A stretch of DNA of 64,000 bases from an uncultured Sinobacteraceae bacterium. Its GTDB lineage: Bacteria; Pseudomonadota; Gammaproteobacteria; Nevskiales; Nevskiaceae. Of this stretch, positions 25,291 through 33,969 are shown in pieces (the stretch's first letter is position 1; the number at the start of each line of letters is the position of its first letter). The translations under genes and the position numbers were made by a program. The notes below the pieces were generated by a model. It was given only the letters and a program-made list of their open reading frames with translations. It had not been told where the DNA came from and made no database searches. The DNA is taken from positions 1 to 64,000 of the forward strand of contig CAIJRD010000006.1 in NCBI GenBank assembly GCA_903822975.1. Reading direction: 5' to 3'.

Positions 25291-25329
25291 AACGACGCGC
25301 TTGCGGGCACTGCCCGCGCGTCGTTTCAC
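25287..25329 (+). promoter_or_regulatory. Long hairpin straddling the thiS stop codon
   Basis: GTGAAACGACGC (25287-25298, containing the thiS TGA) pairs perfectly with GCGTCGTTTCAC (25318-25329). Inside, after a GCTT bulge, GCGGGC pairs with GCCCGC around an ACT loop. The 18 paired positions make it very stable. No T run follows, so it is not a classical terminator; it could act as an RNA 3'-end protector, a processing site or a polarity element between thiS and thiG. Confidence 0.7.
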
Positions 25330-25743
25330 GACCGGCCAAGGAAGGCCGGGCCGGGGGTCGGAGAATCCACAACGTCGCGCCAAGGATGGCTGCGCATAAG
25401 CATTTCGATAGCGCCCGCGCGTCGATCGAGAGGCTGCCGACCACCAGACTGTCGCCCCGGAAGCAACCAATCCACGGCCATTCGTCGCTAGAACTCACGC
25501 CGACTTGAGTGGGTCTCGCATGGCAAACGTCTGCGAACGCAGCGGGCGCGCCAGGCTGCCACATCGGTAGTTTCGGCACGGCTCGCGCTGCTTTCCGCCG
25601 GCCGATTGCCGTGAGGCCGTAAACTATCCGGACACCGGCGGCGCGAATGCGCGATCTGCGCAGGATCATGCGGATCCATGCCGCTCGGAGCCGTTCCGCC
25701 CCTTACAGCACGCCGCGCCGCGCGCGGCTGGAGAAACGAATCG
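25330..25743. other. thiS-thiG spacer, no gene recognised
   Basis: About 410 bp separate the hairpin from the thiG ATG. No ORF here has family features or a good ribosome site. An unusually long gap for genes that are normally adjacent, it may hold a separate promoter for thiG-trmB. No TPP-riboswitch core sequence is seen. Confidence 0.45.
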
Positions 25744-26601
25744 ATGACCACCGCAAGCGCCGAGGCACCCGCGACGCGGACGGCTGCGCCCGCCCATCCT
25801 GGCGTCGCCATGAAGCTCGCGCCGCTGCGTGTGGCCGGCCGCGATTTCAGTTCGCGACTGCTGGTCGGCACCGGCAAGTACAAGGATCTTGATGAGACGC
25901 GCCGTGCGGTCGAGGCCAGCGGCGCACAGATCGTCACGCTGGCGATCCGCCGCACGCCGTTCTTTCAGCGCGAGGCCGGCGTTCGCAACGACGGCGCAGG
26001 CCTGCTCGATGTGCTGCCGACCAGCCGCTATACGCTGCTGCCGAATACCGCCGGCTGCTACACCGCCGAGGACGCAGTGCGGACCTGCCGCCTCGCGCGC
26101 GAACTGCTCGATGGCCACAAGCTGGTCAAACTGGAAGTGCTGGGCGACGCCAAGACCTTGTTTCCGGACGTCAGCGCCACGCTGGTCGCCGCCGAACAAC
26201 TGGTCAGGGATGGTTTCGACGTGATGGTCTACACCAGCGACGACCCGATCATCGCGCGCCGGCTCGAAGAAATCGGCTGCGTTGCGGTGATGCCGCTGGC
26301 CGCACCCATTGGCTCCGGTCTGGGCATCCAGAACCGTTACAACATCATGGAGATCGTCGAGAACGCGAAAGTGCCGGTGATTGTCGACGCCGGTGTGGGC
26401 ACCGCATCGGATGCCTCGATCGCGATGGAACTCGGTTGCGACGGCGTGCTGATGAACACCGCAATTGCCGAGGCGCGCGATCCGGTGTTGATGGCCAGCG
26501 CGATGCATCACGCCGTGATCGCCGGACGCGAAGCCTTCCTCGCTGGCCGCATGCCGCGACGGCGCTATGCCAGCCCCTCGTCGCCGCCGGCGGATCGTTG
26601 A
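25744..26601 (+). CDS. thiG: Thiazole synthase ThiG
   Basis: The 285-residue enzyme makes the thiazole phosphate from deoxyxylulose-5-phosphate, dehydroglycine and ThiS-thiocarboxylate. The (beta/alpha)8 motifs are complete: [21 protein letters not shown], the Schiff-base Lys in [28 protein letters not shown] and GVLMNTAIA. The ATG at 25744 has GGAG upstream and gives a 22-residue A/T/P-rich lead-in; an alternative ATG at 25810 would start directly at the enzyme core. The stop is 2 bp before trmB, so the two are co-transcribed. Confidence 0.95.
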   Translation: MTTASAEAPATRTAAPAHPGVAMKLAPLRVAGRDFSSRLLVGTGKYKDLDETRRAVEASGAQIVTLAIRRTPFFQREAGVRNDGAGLLDVLPTSRYTLLPNTAGCYTAEDAVRTCRLARELLDGHKLVKLEVLGDAKTLFPDVSATLVAAEQLVRDGFDVMVYTSDDPIIARRLEEIGCVAVMPLAAPIGSGLGIQNRYNIMEIVENAKVPVIVDAGVGTASDASIAMELGCDGVLMNTAIAEARDPVLMASAMHHAVIAGREAFLAGRMPRRRYASPSSPPADR

Positions 26602-26603
26602 AC

Positions 26604-27407
26604 ATGAGCGAGTCGCTGCCATCGCGGCACGATGCGGAAGAGGCGTCGATCGAAGCGCCCGACGTGGCCACGCCTTCGCAGCCTGCATCCGCACCAGTGC
26701 CGGCGAATCCGCTCGCCAGCCGGTCAATCCGCTCGTTTGTGCTGCGCGAAGGGCGCATCACGCCAGCGCAAGCGCAGGCGCTCGATGCCTTGTGGCCGCG
26801 CTATGGTTTAGGTAGCGGCGACTCGCGTCCCGGCAATGCGCTGCCCGAGATCGATGCCCCCGCGCTATTCGGGCGCGTTGCGCCGCTGGCGGTGGAGATC
26901 GGTTTCGGCAGCGGCGACCATCTGGCTGAATGCGCGGCGTCACGTCGCGATACCGATTTCATCGGCATCGAAGTGCATCGGCCCGGTGTCGGCCGACTGC
27001 TGCAGCGTGCGCAGCAACTCGGCCTCGACAATCTGCGCGTGGCCTGTGCCGACGCCGTAGAAGTATTGCGCGCCGCTCTGCCGGCGGGCAGCGTCGACGA
27101 AGTGATGATTTTCTTTCCCGATCCCTGGCCGAAAAAGCGCCACCACAAGCGCCGCTTGATCCAGACCGATTTCGCGCGACTGATCGCGCGCGTGCTGCGA
27201 CCCGGTGGCCGCCTGCGGCTGGCGACCGATTGGGCCGAGTACGCCAGCCACATGCGCGAGGTGCTCGACCCGCTGGCGGAGTTCGAAAACCTCGCCGGCG
27301 CGCAGGGCTACATGCAGCGGCCGGACGATCGGCCGACCACGCGCTTCGAAGCGCGCGGTCTGCGGCTGGGTCACGCCGTATTCGATCTCGAATACCGGCG
27401 TCGCTAG
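26604..27407 (+). CDS. trmB: tRNA (guanine-N7-)-methyltransferase TrmB
   Basis: The 267-residue SAM-dependent enzyme forms m7G46 in tRNA. It has the SAM-binding VEIGFGSGDHL, the HRPGVGRLL segment, the family signature FFPDPWPKKRHHKRRL and C-terminal RPTTRFEARG. The first 45 or so residues are acidic and low in complexity before RSFVLREGRIT. It follows thiG by 2 bp, an order also seen in xanthomonads. Confidence 0.95.
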   Translation: MSESLPSRHDAEEASIEAPDVATPSQPASAPVPANPLASRSIRSFVLREGRITPAQAQALDALWPRYGLGSGDSRPGNALPEIDAPALFGRVAPLAVEIGFGSGDHLAECAASRRDTDFIGIEVHRPGVGRLLQRAQQLGLDNLRVACADAVEVLRAALPAGSVDEVMIFFPDPWPKKRHHKRRLIQTDFARLIARVLRPGGRLRLATDWAEYASHMREVLDPLAEFENLAGAQGYMQRPDDRPTTRFEARGLRLGHAVFDLEYRRR

Positions 27408-27433
27408 CGGCACGCCCTGAGAACACTCGAACA

Positions 27434-28330
27434 ATGTCCGCCAAATTTCCGATCGTCGCAGTCACCGGTGCCTCGGGTGCCGGCACCAGCACGGCGCAGC
27501 GGGTGTTCCGGCGCATTTTCGAATCCCTGAAGCTCGACGCGGCCTATGTCGCCGGCGACAGTTTTCACGCCTACGATCGCGAGCAGATGCGTGCACTCAC
27601 CGAGAAGGCGCGCATTCGTGGCGAAAATTTCAGTCACTTCGGCCCCGGCGCCAACCTGCTCGACAAACTCGAAAAACTGTTCCGCGATTACGCGCGCAGC
27701 GGTACCGGGCTGGTGCGCAACTATCTGCACACGGAAGAGGAAGCGCGCGAGGCCGGCCAGAGTGTCGGCACGTTCACGCCGTGGACCAAGCTGCCGGCCG
27801 AAACCGACGTGCTGTTCTACGAAGGTCTGCACGCCGGACTGGTGACGTCCGAGGTGAATGTTGCGCGGCATGTCGATCTACTGATCGGCGTGACGCCGAT
27901 CATCAATCTCGAATGGATCCAGAAGATCCGTCGCGACAGCGAAGAGCGTGGCCACAAGGCCGAGGACGTCACCAAGACCATCCTGCGTCGAATGCCGGAT
28001 TACGTGAACTACATAACGCCGCAGTTCTCGCGCACCGACGTCAACTTCCAGCGCGTGCCTTTAGTCGATACCAGCAATCCCTTTGTCGAACGCGAGATTC
28101 CGACCCAGGCCGAGAGCCTCGTGGTGATCAGCTTCCGGCTCAACTCGCGCGTGGAGGCCGACATCGGCAAGCTGGTGGACAGCATTCCCGGCGCATTCCT
28201 GTCGCGGCCGATGACGCTGGTTGTCCCCGGCGAACAGATGGAAGTTGCGATGGAAGCAACGCTGCGCCCGGCGATGAAGCGGCTCGCGGCAAAGCGCAAG
28301 AAAGCGATCGCCGAAGAGGCCGCGAAGTAA
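27434..28330 (+). CDS. Class I phosphoribulokinase (PrkB-type)
   Basis: The 298-residue P-loop kinase should phosphorylate ribulose-5-phosphate (or a related substrate) with ATP. The P-loop is GASGAGTST (11-19), then VAGDSFHAYDR, FSHFGPGANLLDKLE, and FYEGLHAGLV. It belongs to the bacterial octameric (class I) type, like PrkB of E. coli, which occurs without RuBisCO. No RuBisCO, cbb or form I carboxysome gene is in the window. It follows trmB by 26 bp and is probably in the same transcript. Autotrophy should not be assumed from this gene alone. Confidence 0.88.
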   Translation: MSAKFPIVAVTGASGAGTSTAQRVFRRIFESLKLDAAYVAGDSFHAYDREQMRALTEKARIRGENFSHFGPGANLLDKLEKLFRDYARSGTGLVRNYLHTEEEAREAGQSVGTFTPWTKLPAETDVLFYEGLHAGLVTSEVNVARHVDLLIGVTPIINLEWIQKIRRDSEERGHKAEDVTKTILRRMPDYVNYITPQFSRTDVNFQRVPLVDTSNPFVEREIPTQAESLVVISFRLNSRVEADIGKLVDSIPGAFLSRPMTLVVPGEQMEVAMEATLRPAMKRLAAKRKKAIAEEAAK

Positions 28331-28395
28331 GCCTCGCGCGTTCCAGGCCGGCCACTGACAACCGCGTATCCAGCCTAAGCTCAAGGACTCCACCG

Positions 28396-29430
28396 ATGGA
28401 CCTGCGCAAACTCGGCAGCACCGATCTCGAAGTCAGCCGCATCTGTCTCGGCACGATGACCTGGGGTGAGCAGAACAGCGAAGCGCAGGCGCACGAGCAG
28501 CTCGATTACGCGGTGGCGCAGGGCATCAACTTCATCGATGCGGCGGAGATGTACCCGGTGCCGCCGAAAGCCGAGACGCAGGGGCTCACCGAGGAATACC
28601 TCGGCAGCTGGCTCGCCGCGCGCGGCTGTCGCAAGCAGGTGGTGGTCGCAACCAAGGTGATCGGACCGGGCGCGTTTCCGTATTTGCGCGGAGGCCCGCG
28701 GCTGACGCGCGAGCAGATCCTCGAAGCCTGCGATGCCAGTCTCAAGCGGCTGAAGACCGACTACATCGATCTCTACCAGGTGCACTGGCCCGAGCGCAGC
28801 ACCAACTATTTCGGCCAGCTGGGTTTCCGCGCCAGCAACGATCAGCACGCCACACCAATCGTGGAAACCTTGTCCGCGCTCGCCGAGTTGGTGCAGCAGG
28901 GCAAGGTGCGCCATGTCGGCATCTCCAACGAAACGCCCTGGGGCTTGAGCGAATACCTGCGACTCGCGCGCGAACAGCTGCTGCCGCGAGTGGCGACCAT
29001 CCAGAATCCATACAGCCTGTTGAATCGCAGCTTCGAGATCGGCCTGTCCGAGTTCTCGCACCGCGAGCACATTCCGCTGTTGGCCTATTCGCCGCTGGCA
29101 TTCGGAGTGCTCAGCGGCAAGTACCTGCACGGCGCGCGTCCGGCCGACGGTCGCATCACGCTGTTCAGCCGCTTCACGCGGTACAACAGCGAGCAGGCCG
29201 AACTGGCGACGCGCGAATACGTGGCGTTGGCGAAGAAGCATGGCCTCGATCCAGCGCAGATGGCGCTGGCTTTCGTCACGGCCCGCAGTTTCGTCGGCGC
29301 CAACATCATCGGCGCGACAACGATGGCGCAACTACGCGCGAACATCGCCTCGATCAATCTCAAGCTCGGCAAGGAAGTGCTGGCCGGCATCGAGTCTATC
29401 CATCAGCGCTTTACGATTCCCTGCCCCTGA
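28396..29430 (+). CDS. Aldo-keto reductase, Tas-like
   Basis: The 344-residue TIM-barrel NADPH oxidoreductase matches the Tas/YajO-like branch: CLGTMTWGEQNSEAQAHEQ, the tetrad Asp/Tyr in FIDAAEMYPVPP, Lys in VVVATKV, His in YQVHWPERSTNYFG, and GATTMAQL for the cofactor. The substrate is unknown. It follows the kinase by 65 bp on the same strand and ends only 16 bp from the convergent modB stop, leaving no room for a clear terminator. Confidence 0.9.
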   Translation: MDLRKLGSTDLEVSRICLGTMTWGEQNSEAQAHEQLDYAVAQGINFIDAAEMYPVPPKAETQGLTEEYLGSWLAARGCRKQVVVATKVIGPGAFPYLRGGPRLTREQILEACDASLKRLKTDYIDLYQVHWPERSTNYFGQLGFRASNDQHATPIVETLSALAELVQQGKVRHVGISNETPWGLSEYLRLAREQLLPRVATIQNPYSLLNRSFEIGLSEFSHREHIPLLAYSPLAFGVLSGKYLHGARPADGRITLFSRFTRYNSEQAELATREYVALAKKHGLDPAQMALAFVTARSFVGANIIGATTMAQLRANIASINLKLGKEVLAGIESIHQRFTIPCP

Positions 29431-29446
29431 GCGCAGGGACGCGTCG

Positions 29447-30166
29447 CTAACGCAAATGCGGACGCGCGTGGCGCTGATTGCTTTTGCGTAAGGCGGCGAT
29501 CAACAGCAGCATCGCGAACGAGATCGCCAGCAGCACCAGCGCGTAGGTGTGTGCGATGGCGTAGTTGAGATTCTGTGCCGCGTCGTAGAGCGCGATCGAG
29601 GCCACGCGCGTCACGCCCGGAATATTGCCGCCGAGCATCAACACCACGCCGAACTCGCCGATGGTGTGCGCGAAGCTCAGTGCCGCACCGCTGGCAATAC
29701 CGCTGCGCGCAGCCGGCACCATCACGCGCCAGAAGGTCTGGCGCGGCTTTGCACCGAGTGCGACGGCGGCCTCGATCAGCGCGGCGTCGAGTTCACGCAG
29801 ACTTACTTGGATCGGCTGCAGCGCGTAAGGCAGGCTGTACAGCACCGAGCCGACGACGAGCCCTGGAAAGCTGAACGCGAGCGCGTGGCCGAACAGCGAC
29901 GTCCAGGCCTGGCCCAGCGGGCTCTGGTTGCCGAATGCGATCAACAGGTAGAAGCCGATGACGGTGGGCGGCAACACCATCGGCAGGCTCGCCAGTGCTT
30001 CGATCGCCGCACCTGCATGCGAGCGCGTACGGTTGATCCAGCCGGCCAGCGGCAGACTGATTGCCAGCAGCAGCAGCGTGCTGACGCCGGCCAGGCGCAC
30101 GGTCAACCACAGCGCCGTCCACAACTCCGCCGGGAGCGCCAGCAGCGAAATCGGCGTGCTACTCAA
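29447..30166 (-). CDS. modB: Molybdate ABC transporter permease ModB
   Basis: The 239-residue inner-membrane permease has about five membrane helices and the ABC-permease loop EAAVALGAKPRQTFWRVMVP (EAA motif), plus FAHTIGEFGVVLMLGG typical of ModB. It starts with TTG at 30166, overlapping the modA stop (TTGA), so translation is coupled to modA. The usual ATPase gene modC is not downstream; the aldo-keto reductase ends 16 bp away on the other strand. Confidence 0.93.
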   Translation of the reverse strand: MSSTPISLLALPAELWTALWLTVRLAGVSTLLLLAISLPLAGWINRTRSHAGAAIEALASLPMVLPPTVIGFYLLIAFGNQSPLGQAWTSLFGHALAFSFPGLVVGSVLYSLPYALQPIQVSLRELDAALIEAAVALGAKPRQTFWRVMVPAARSGIASGAALSFAHTIGEFGVVLMLGGNIPGVTRVASIALYDAAQNLNYAIAHTYALVLLAISFAMLLLIAALRKSNQRHARPHLR

Positions 30167-30951
30167 TGTGCAGCGGCAGCCGGCAAGTCATAACCCCACT
30201 GCCGGAAGATCGACTGCGCGGTCGCCGATTTGAGGAACGCCAGATAGCGTGCGGCCAGCGGATTATCCTTGCCGTGCAGCGTGATCACCGCCGCCTGTTC
30301 CAGCGGCGCATGCACTTCGGCCGGCACCAGCCAGAAGGTGCCGACGCCGGCGAGTTTCGGCGAACGCAGCGTCGAATAGGCGACGAATCCGGCGTCGGCG
30401 TTGCCGGTCTGCACGAATTGCGCGGCCTGGGCGATGTTCTCGCCGGTCACCAGCTTTTTTTGCATCGCATCCCACAGCCCGGTGCTCTGCAACGTGGCTT
30501 TTGCGGCGCGACCATAAGGCGCCGTATCGGGATTGGCGATCGCCAACTTCTTCACGTCTGCGGTGTTCAACGCGAGCAGTCCGCGGCTTAAGTCCACCGC
30601 CGGATTGGTGCTCCAGAGCGCGAGCCGGCCGAGCGCGTAGATGACGAGGCTATTGCTCTGTGCGCTGCCTTCGGCGGCGAGTTTGCGCGGAAAATCGACG
30701 TCGGCAGAGACGAACACGTCGAACGGCGCACCGTTCTTGATCTGCGCGTAGAAATTGCCGGACGAGCCGGTCGACACCTTCAAACCCGCACCGGGTGTTT
30801 GCGCGACGAAGGCATCGTCGAGCACTTCGATCACGTCGGCCAGGTTCGCAGCGGCGGCGATCGTCAGTGTCTGCGGCGCATAGTTGGCGTGTGCGATCCC
30901 GAAGCCGGCGAGACCGGTGCTGAACAGCAACAAGTTGAGTAGGCGACGCAC
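30163..30951 (-). CDS. modA: Molybdate-binding periplasmic protein ModA
   Basis: The 262-residue protein has a signal peptide (residues 1-22, AHA) and the ModA pattern: LTIAAAANLADVIEVL, STGSSGNFYAQIKNGAPFDVFVSAD, APYGRAAKATLQ, LVTGENIAQAAQFVQTGNADAGFV. It delivers molybdate (or tungstate) to ModB. It is first in a modA-modB unit, with coding overlap. The divergent upstream neighbour is a GNAT gene 105 bp away, leaving little space for a regulator site; I see no obvious ModE-type palindrome. Confidence 0.94.
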   Translation of the reverse strand: MRRLLNLLLFSTGLAGFGIAHANYAPQTLTIAAAANLADVIEVLDDAFVAQTPGAGLKVSTGSSGNFYAQIKNGAPFDVFVSADVDFPRKLAAEGSAQSNSLVIYALGRLALWSTNPAVDLSRGLLALNTADVKKLAIANPDTAPYGRAAKATLQSTGLWDAMQKKLVTGENIAQAAQFVQTGNADAGFVAYSTLRSPKLAGVGTFWLVPAEVHAPLEQAAVITLHGKDNPLAARYLAFLKSATAQSIFRQWGYDLPAAAAH

Positions 30952-31056
30952 GCTAGACTCCCGCTCGGCTCAGATTTGGTAGTGGCAGTGTAGCGATCGG
31001 TCAGCCCACGCGCTGATCCGCTCCGGGCATTCGGCCGTCACGGCAAGCGAGGACGC

Positions 31057-31689
31057 ATGAGTAGCAAGCGAGTGAGCACGACGTTGCCGGCGGCCTTCGA
31101 ATTCGAACTCGCCGGCGGTCTGCGCGCGCTGGTGCGACCGATCCGTCCGACGGATGCGCCGCGTTTCGAACGGGGTTACGCGCAACTGTCGAAGGCCTCG
31201 CGGCACACGCGGTTTTTCGGACAGATGAGCGCGCTGTCGCAGACCCAGCTGAAGTTCCTGACCGCGGTCGATCACGTCGATCACGCCGCCTGGGGCGCAC
31301 TCAATCTCGCGCAGCCATCTGCACCCGGCATCGGCGTTGCGCGCTATATCCGGCAAGCCCACACAGCGTCGGCGGCCGAAGTCGCGGTGACCGTGCTCGA
31401 TGCCTATCAGCATCGCGGCGCCGGCATGCTGCTGCATGCCTGTCTGCATCTGACGGCGGCACGCTGCGGAATCTCGCAATTCGAGTACGACGTCAGCCAG
31501 GACAACGCACGCTTCATCGAACACCTGCGTGCGCTCGGCGCCGAGCAGATCGATCTGGCCGAGCACATTGTGCGGCTGCGTATGCCGGTCTACTCGGCCA
31601 GTGACGAGGTTCCGCAGGCACAGCCCTCGGCGCGACACTTCGCCGCGATCATGCTGCGGCTGGCGAGCGTGACGGAGGTCGCCGCATGA
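31057..31689 (+). CDS. GNAT-family N-acetyltransferase
   Basis: The 210-residue protein has the GNAT fold with the acetyl-CoA loop in VTVLDAYQHRGAGMLL (about residues 112-127) preceded by the N-terminal LRALVRPIRPTDAPRFERGYAQLS. This start resembles acetyltransferases of the kind fused to acetyl-CoA synthetases or PatZ, but here the domain stands alone. Substrate (protein lysine or small molecule) is unknown. GCGAGG lies before the ATG. Its last 41 bp overlap the end of the convergent ampG gene. Confidence 0.85.
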   Translation: MSSKRVSTTLPAAFEFELAGGLRALVRPIRPTDAPRFERGYAQLSKASRHTRFFGQMSALSQTQLKFLTAVDHVDHAAWGALNLAQPSAPGIGVARYIRQAHTASAAEVAVTVLDAYQHRGAGMLLHACLHLTAARCGISQFEYDVSQDNARFIEHLRALGAEQIDLAEHIVRLRMPVYSASDEVPQAQPSARHFAAIMLRLASVTEVAA

Positions 31690-33073
31690 GCCATAGGATC
31701 AGCAGGATCGCAGGCAGACCGATGGCAGCGGTGTAGACGAAGAACGCCGGATAGCCGAATGCATCGACGATCTTGCCCCACTGGCTGGCAATGCTCTTCG
31801 CCGGCAGGCTCCACAGCGTTCCGAACAGCGCGTACTGCGTTGCGGTGTACGCCGCATTCGTCAGTGACGACAGATAGGCGATGAACGCGGTGCCGGCGAT
31901 GCCGTTGGCGATGTTGTCCAGACTCACCGCAGCGGCGAGCCAGCGCAACGCCGGCGCATGCGCGTCGGCCAGCTTGTCCTGGTGCGCGATGATGAAAGGC
32001 GCCAGTCGATCGCTGATGCCGGCATACAGCAGGTTCGCTGCGGTCAGCAGCACGATGCCGATCAGCATCGTACGCGGCACGCCGTAACGTTTCACCAGCA
32101 GGCCGGCGACCAGCGCACCGGCGAGCGTCATCAGAATGCCGTAGACCTTCGACACCAGTGCGATCTGCGTGAGGCTGTAGCCGAGATCGAGATAGAAGGT
32201 GTTTGCGGCCACACCCATCGTCGTGTAGTTGAGCCGGTAGCAGACGATCAGCGCGAGGATCGGCACGCCGGCGCGCAGGCCGTTGCGGCTGAAGAAATCC
32301 ACGAACGGACACACCACCGCACCGATCAGCCAGGCCATCGTGTGGCGCAAGGGAGCGGGCCAGTGCGCCTTGCGTTCGAGAAAGTCGATCACGCGCGCTT
32401 CCTGCGCCATCGTTGCGCGATCCACCCGCGCCTCCGGCTCGGCGATCAGCAAGGTGGTGACCACACCCACCGCGACGCAGGCGGTCATCAGCAGATAGGC
32501 GAAGGTCCAGCCGTAGCCGGCGGCGGCGGTCAGCGCGCCGGCGCCGGCACAGATCAGCGCGAGCTGGTAGCCGGTCTGGTACGTCGCCGCGATCGCGCCC
32601 TGCCATTCCACACCCACGGCCTCGATGCGATACGCATCGAGCGCGATGTCCTGGGTCGCCGCACAGAACGCGGTGAACACCGCCAGCCAGGCCATGTGAA
32701 CCGCACTCTCCGCCGGATCCTGCAGCGCCATCATCAGCAGCCCGACGGCGATGCCGATCTGTGCCAACAGCATCCAGCTACGACGGCGGCCGAGGCGGTT
32801 GAGGCCGGGCAGCGCGAGGCGATCGACCACCGGTGACCAGAAATACTTCAGCGAATAGGCCAGCCCCACCAGGCTGAAATAGCCGATCGTGGTGCGATCG
32901 ATGCCGGCCTGACGCAGGCGCGCCGACAGCGTGGTGAGCACCAGCGGAAACGGCAGGCCCGCCGAGAAACCGAGCAACAGCATGGTCAGCACGCGCGGAT
33001 TCGCATAGGCGGCGAGCGACGCGCGCCAGCCGCGCGGTGCCGGCGCGGCTTCGGGGGACACGTCCGGCGTCAA
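31649..33073 (-). CDS. ampG: AmpG-like muropeptide permease (MFS)
   Basis: The 474-residue protein has 12 or more membrane helices and AmpG features: LLGFSAGLPFPLVLTTLSARL, TIGYFSLVGLAYSLKYFWSPVVDRL, ATQDIALDAYRIE and FIAYLSSLTNAAYTATQYALF. AmpG brings anhydro-muropeptides into the cytoplasm for cell-wall recycling and beta-lactamase signalling. The start is either TTG at 33073, overlapping the xthA stop (TTGA, the same arrangement as modA-modB), or GTG at 33061; the longer ORF reaching back into xthA is an artefact. The gene ends in a 41-bp overlap with the convergent GNAT gene. Confidence 0.9.
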   Translation of the reverse strand: MTPDVSPEAAPAPRGWRASLAAYANPRVLTMLLLGFSAGLPFPLVLTTLSARLRQAGIDRTTIGYFSLVGLAYSLKYFWSPVVDRLALPGLNRLGRRRSWMLLAQIGIAVGLLMMALQDPAESAVHMAWLAVFTAFCAATQDIALDAYRIEAVGVEWQGAIAATYQTGYQLALICAGAGALTAAAGYGWTFAYLLMTACVAVGVVTTLLIAEPEARVDRATMAQEARVIDFLERKAHWPAPLRHTMAWLIGAVVCPFVDFFSRNGLRAGVPILALIVCYRLNYTTMGVAANTFYLDLGYSLTQIALVSKVYGILMTLAGALVAGLLVKRYGVPRTMLIGIVLLTAANLLYAGISDRLAPFIIAHQDKLADAHAPALRWLAAAVSLDNIANGIAGTAFIAYLSSLTNAAYTATQYALFGTLWSLPAKSIASQWGKIVDAFGYPAFFVYTAAIGLPAILLILWLMRRPPSRSPAAA

Positions 33074-33858
33074 AGCTTGTAGTCCAGCGTCAGCGGCGCG
33101 TGATCCGAGAAGCGCGGCGTGCGCGCCACCGTCGCGGTCTTGATCTTCGACTTCAACGACGGCGTCACCAGTTGGTAATCGATGCGCCAACCGACGTTGT
33201 TGGCGTAGGCGTTCCCGCGATTGCTCCACCAGGTATAGGCCTCGGCTTCCAGGCTCGGGTGCAGCGCGCGATAGCCATCGACCCAGGCGCCCGGGGTTTC
33301 CGGTGTGCCGAGCAGCGCGTCCATCCAGGCGCGCTCGTGCGGCAGGAAGCCGGAGTTCTTCTGGTTGCTGCGCCAGTTCTTCAGGTCCAGCTTGGTATGT
33401 GCAATGTTCCAGTCGCCGCAGACGACATAGTCGCGGCCGCTCGCGGCCCACTGCTGCAGGATCGGCGCGAAGAATTCGAGGAAGCGATCCTTGCTCGCCT
33501 GACGTTCGGGTCCGGCCGAGCCCGACGGCAGATACAGCGAGACCACCGACAGATTGCCGAAGCGCAATTCCAGGTAACGGCCTTCTTCATCGAACTCAGG
33601 CGCGCCGAGTCGATCGAACACGGCGTCCGGTTGCTTGCGCGAAAAGATGCCGGTGCCCGAATAACCCTTGCGCTGTGCGTGATTGAAGTGCGCATGCCAG
33701 CCCTTCGGCGCGAACGTCGCGTCGCCCTCCAGATCGCTCATCTGCGCCTTGATTTCCTGCAGGCACAGCAGGTCGGCTTTCTGCTCGGGCAGCCAGTCGA
33801 ACAGTCCCTTCTTGGCGGCGGAGCGGATGCCGTTGCAGTTCAGCGAGATGATGCGCAT
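33070..33858 (-). CDS. xthA: Exodeoxyribonuclease III (copy 1)
   Basis: The 262-residue AP endonuclease/3'-exonuclease acts in base-excision repair. Family motifs are all present: NCNGIRSAAKKG, the metal-binding Glu35 in LQEIK, SGTGIFSRK, the active-site CGDWNIAHT, RIDYQLV and the C-terminal Asp252-His253 (SDHAPL). The ATG at 33858 begins the conserved MRIISLN; the longer ORF start at 33900 is not supported. It is divergent from pyrE with about 110 bp between them and translationally coupled to ampG. A second, diverged copy is at 49458. Confidence 0.95.
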   Translation of the reverse strand: MRIISLNCNGIRSAAKKGLFDWLPEQKADLLCLQEIKAQMSDLEGDATFAPKGWHAHFNHAQRKGYSGTGIFSRKQPDAVFDRLGAPEFDEEGRYLELRFGNLSVVSLYLPSGSAGPERQASKDRFLEFFAPILQQWAASGRDYVVCGDWNIAHTKLDLKNWRSNQKNSGFLPHERAWMDALLGTPETPGAWVDGYRALHPSLEAEAYTWWSNRGNAYANNVGWRIDYQLVTPSLKSKIKTATVARTPRFSDHAPLTLDYKL

Positions 33859-33969
33859 GGATCGAGCGGGCGTTTGGCGATGAGCGCGGTTGCGCGGCAC
33901 CGTATCTTAGACGCAACATCCGGCTACGGCAGTGCGCTGCGCGCTCCGCTCCTTTCGCTCCCTTTCCCC

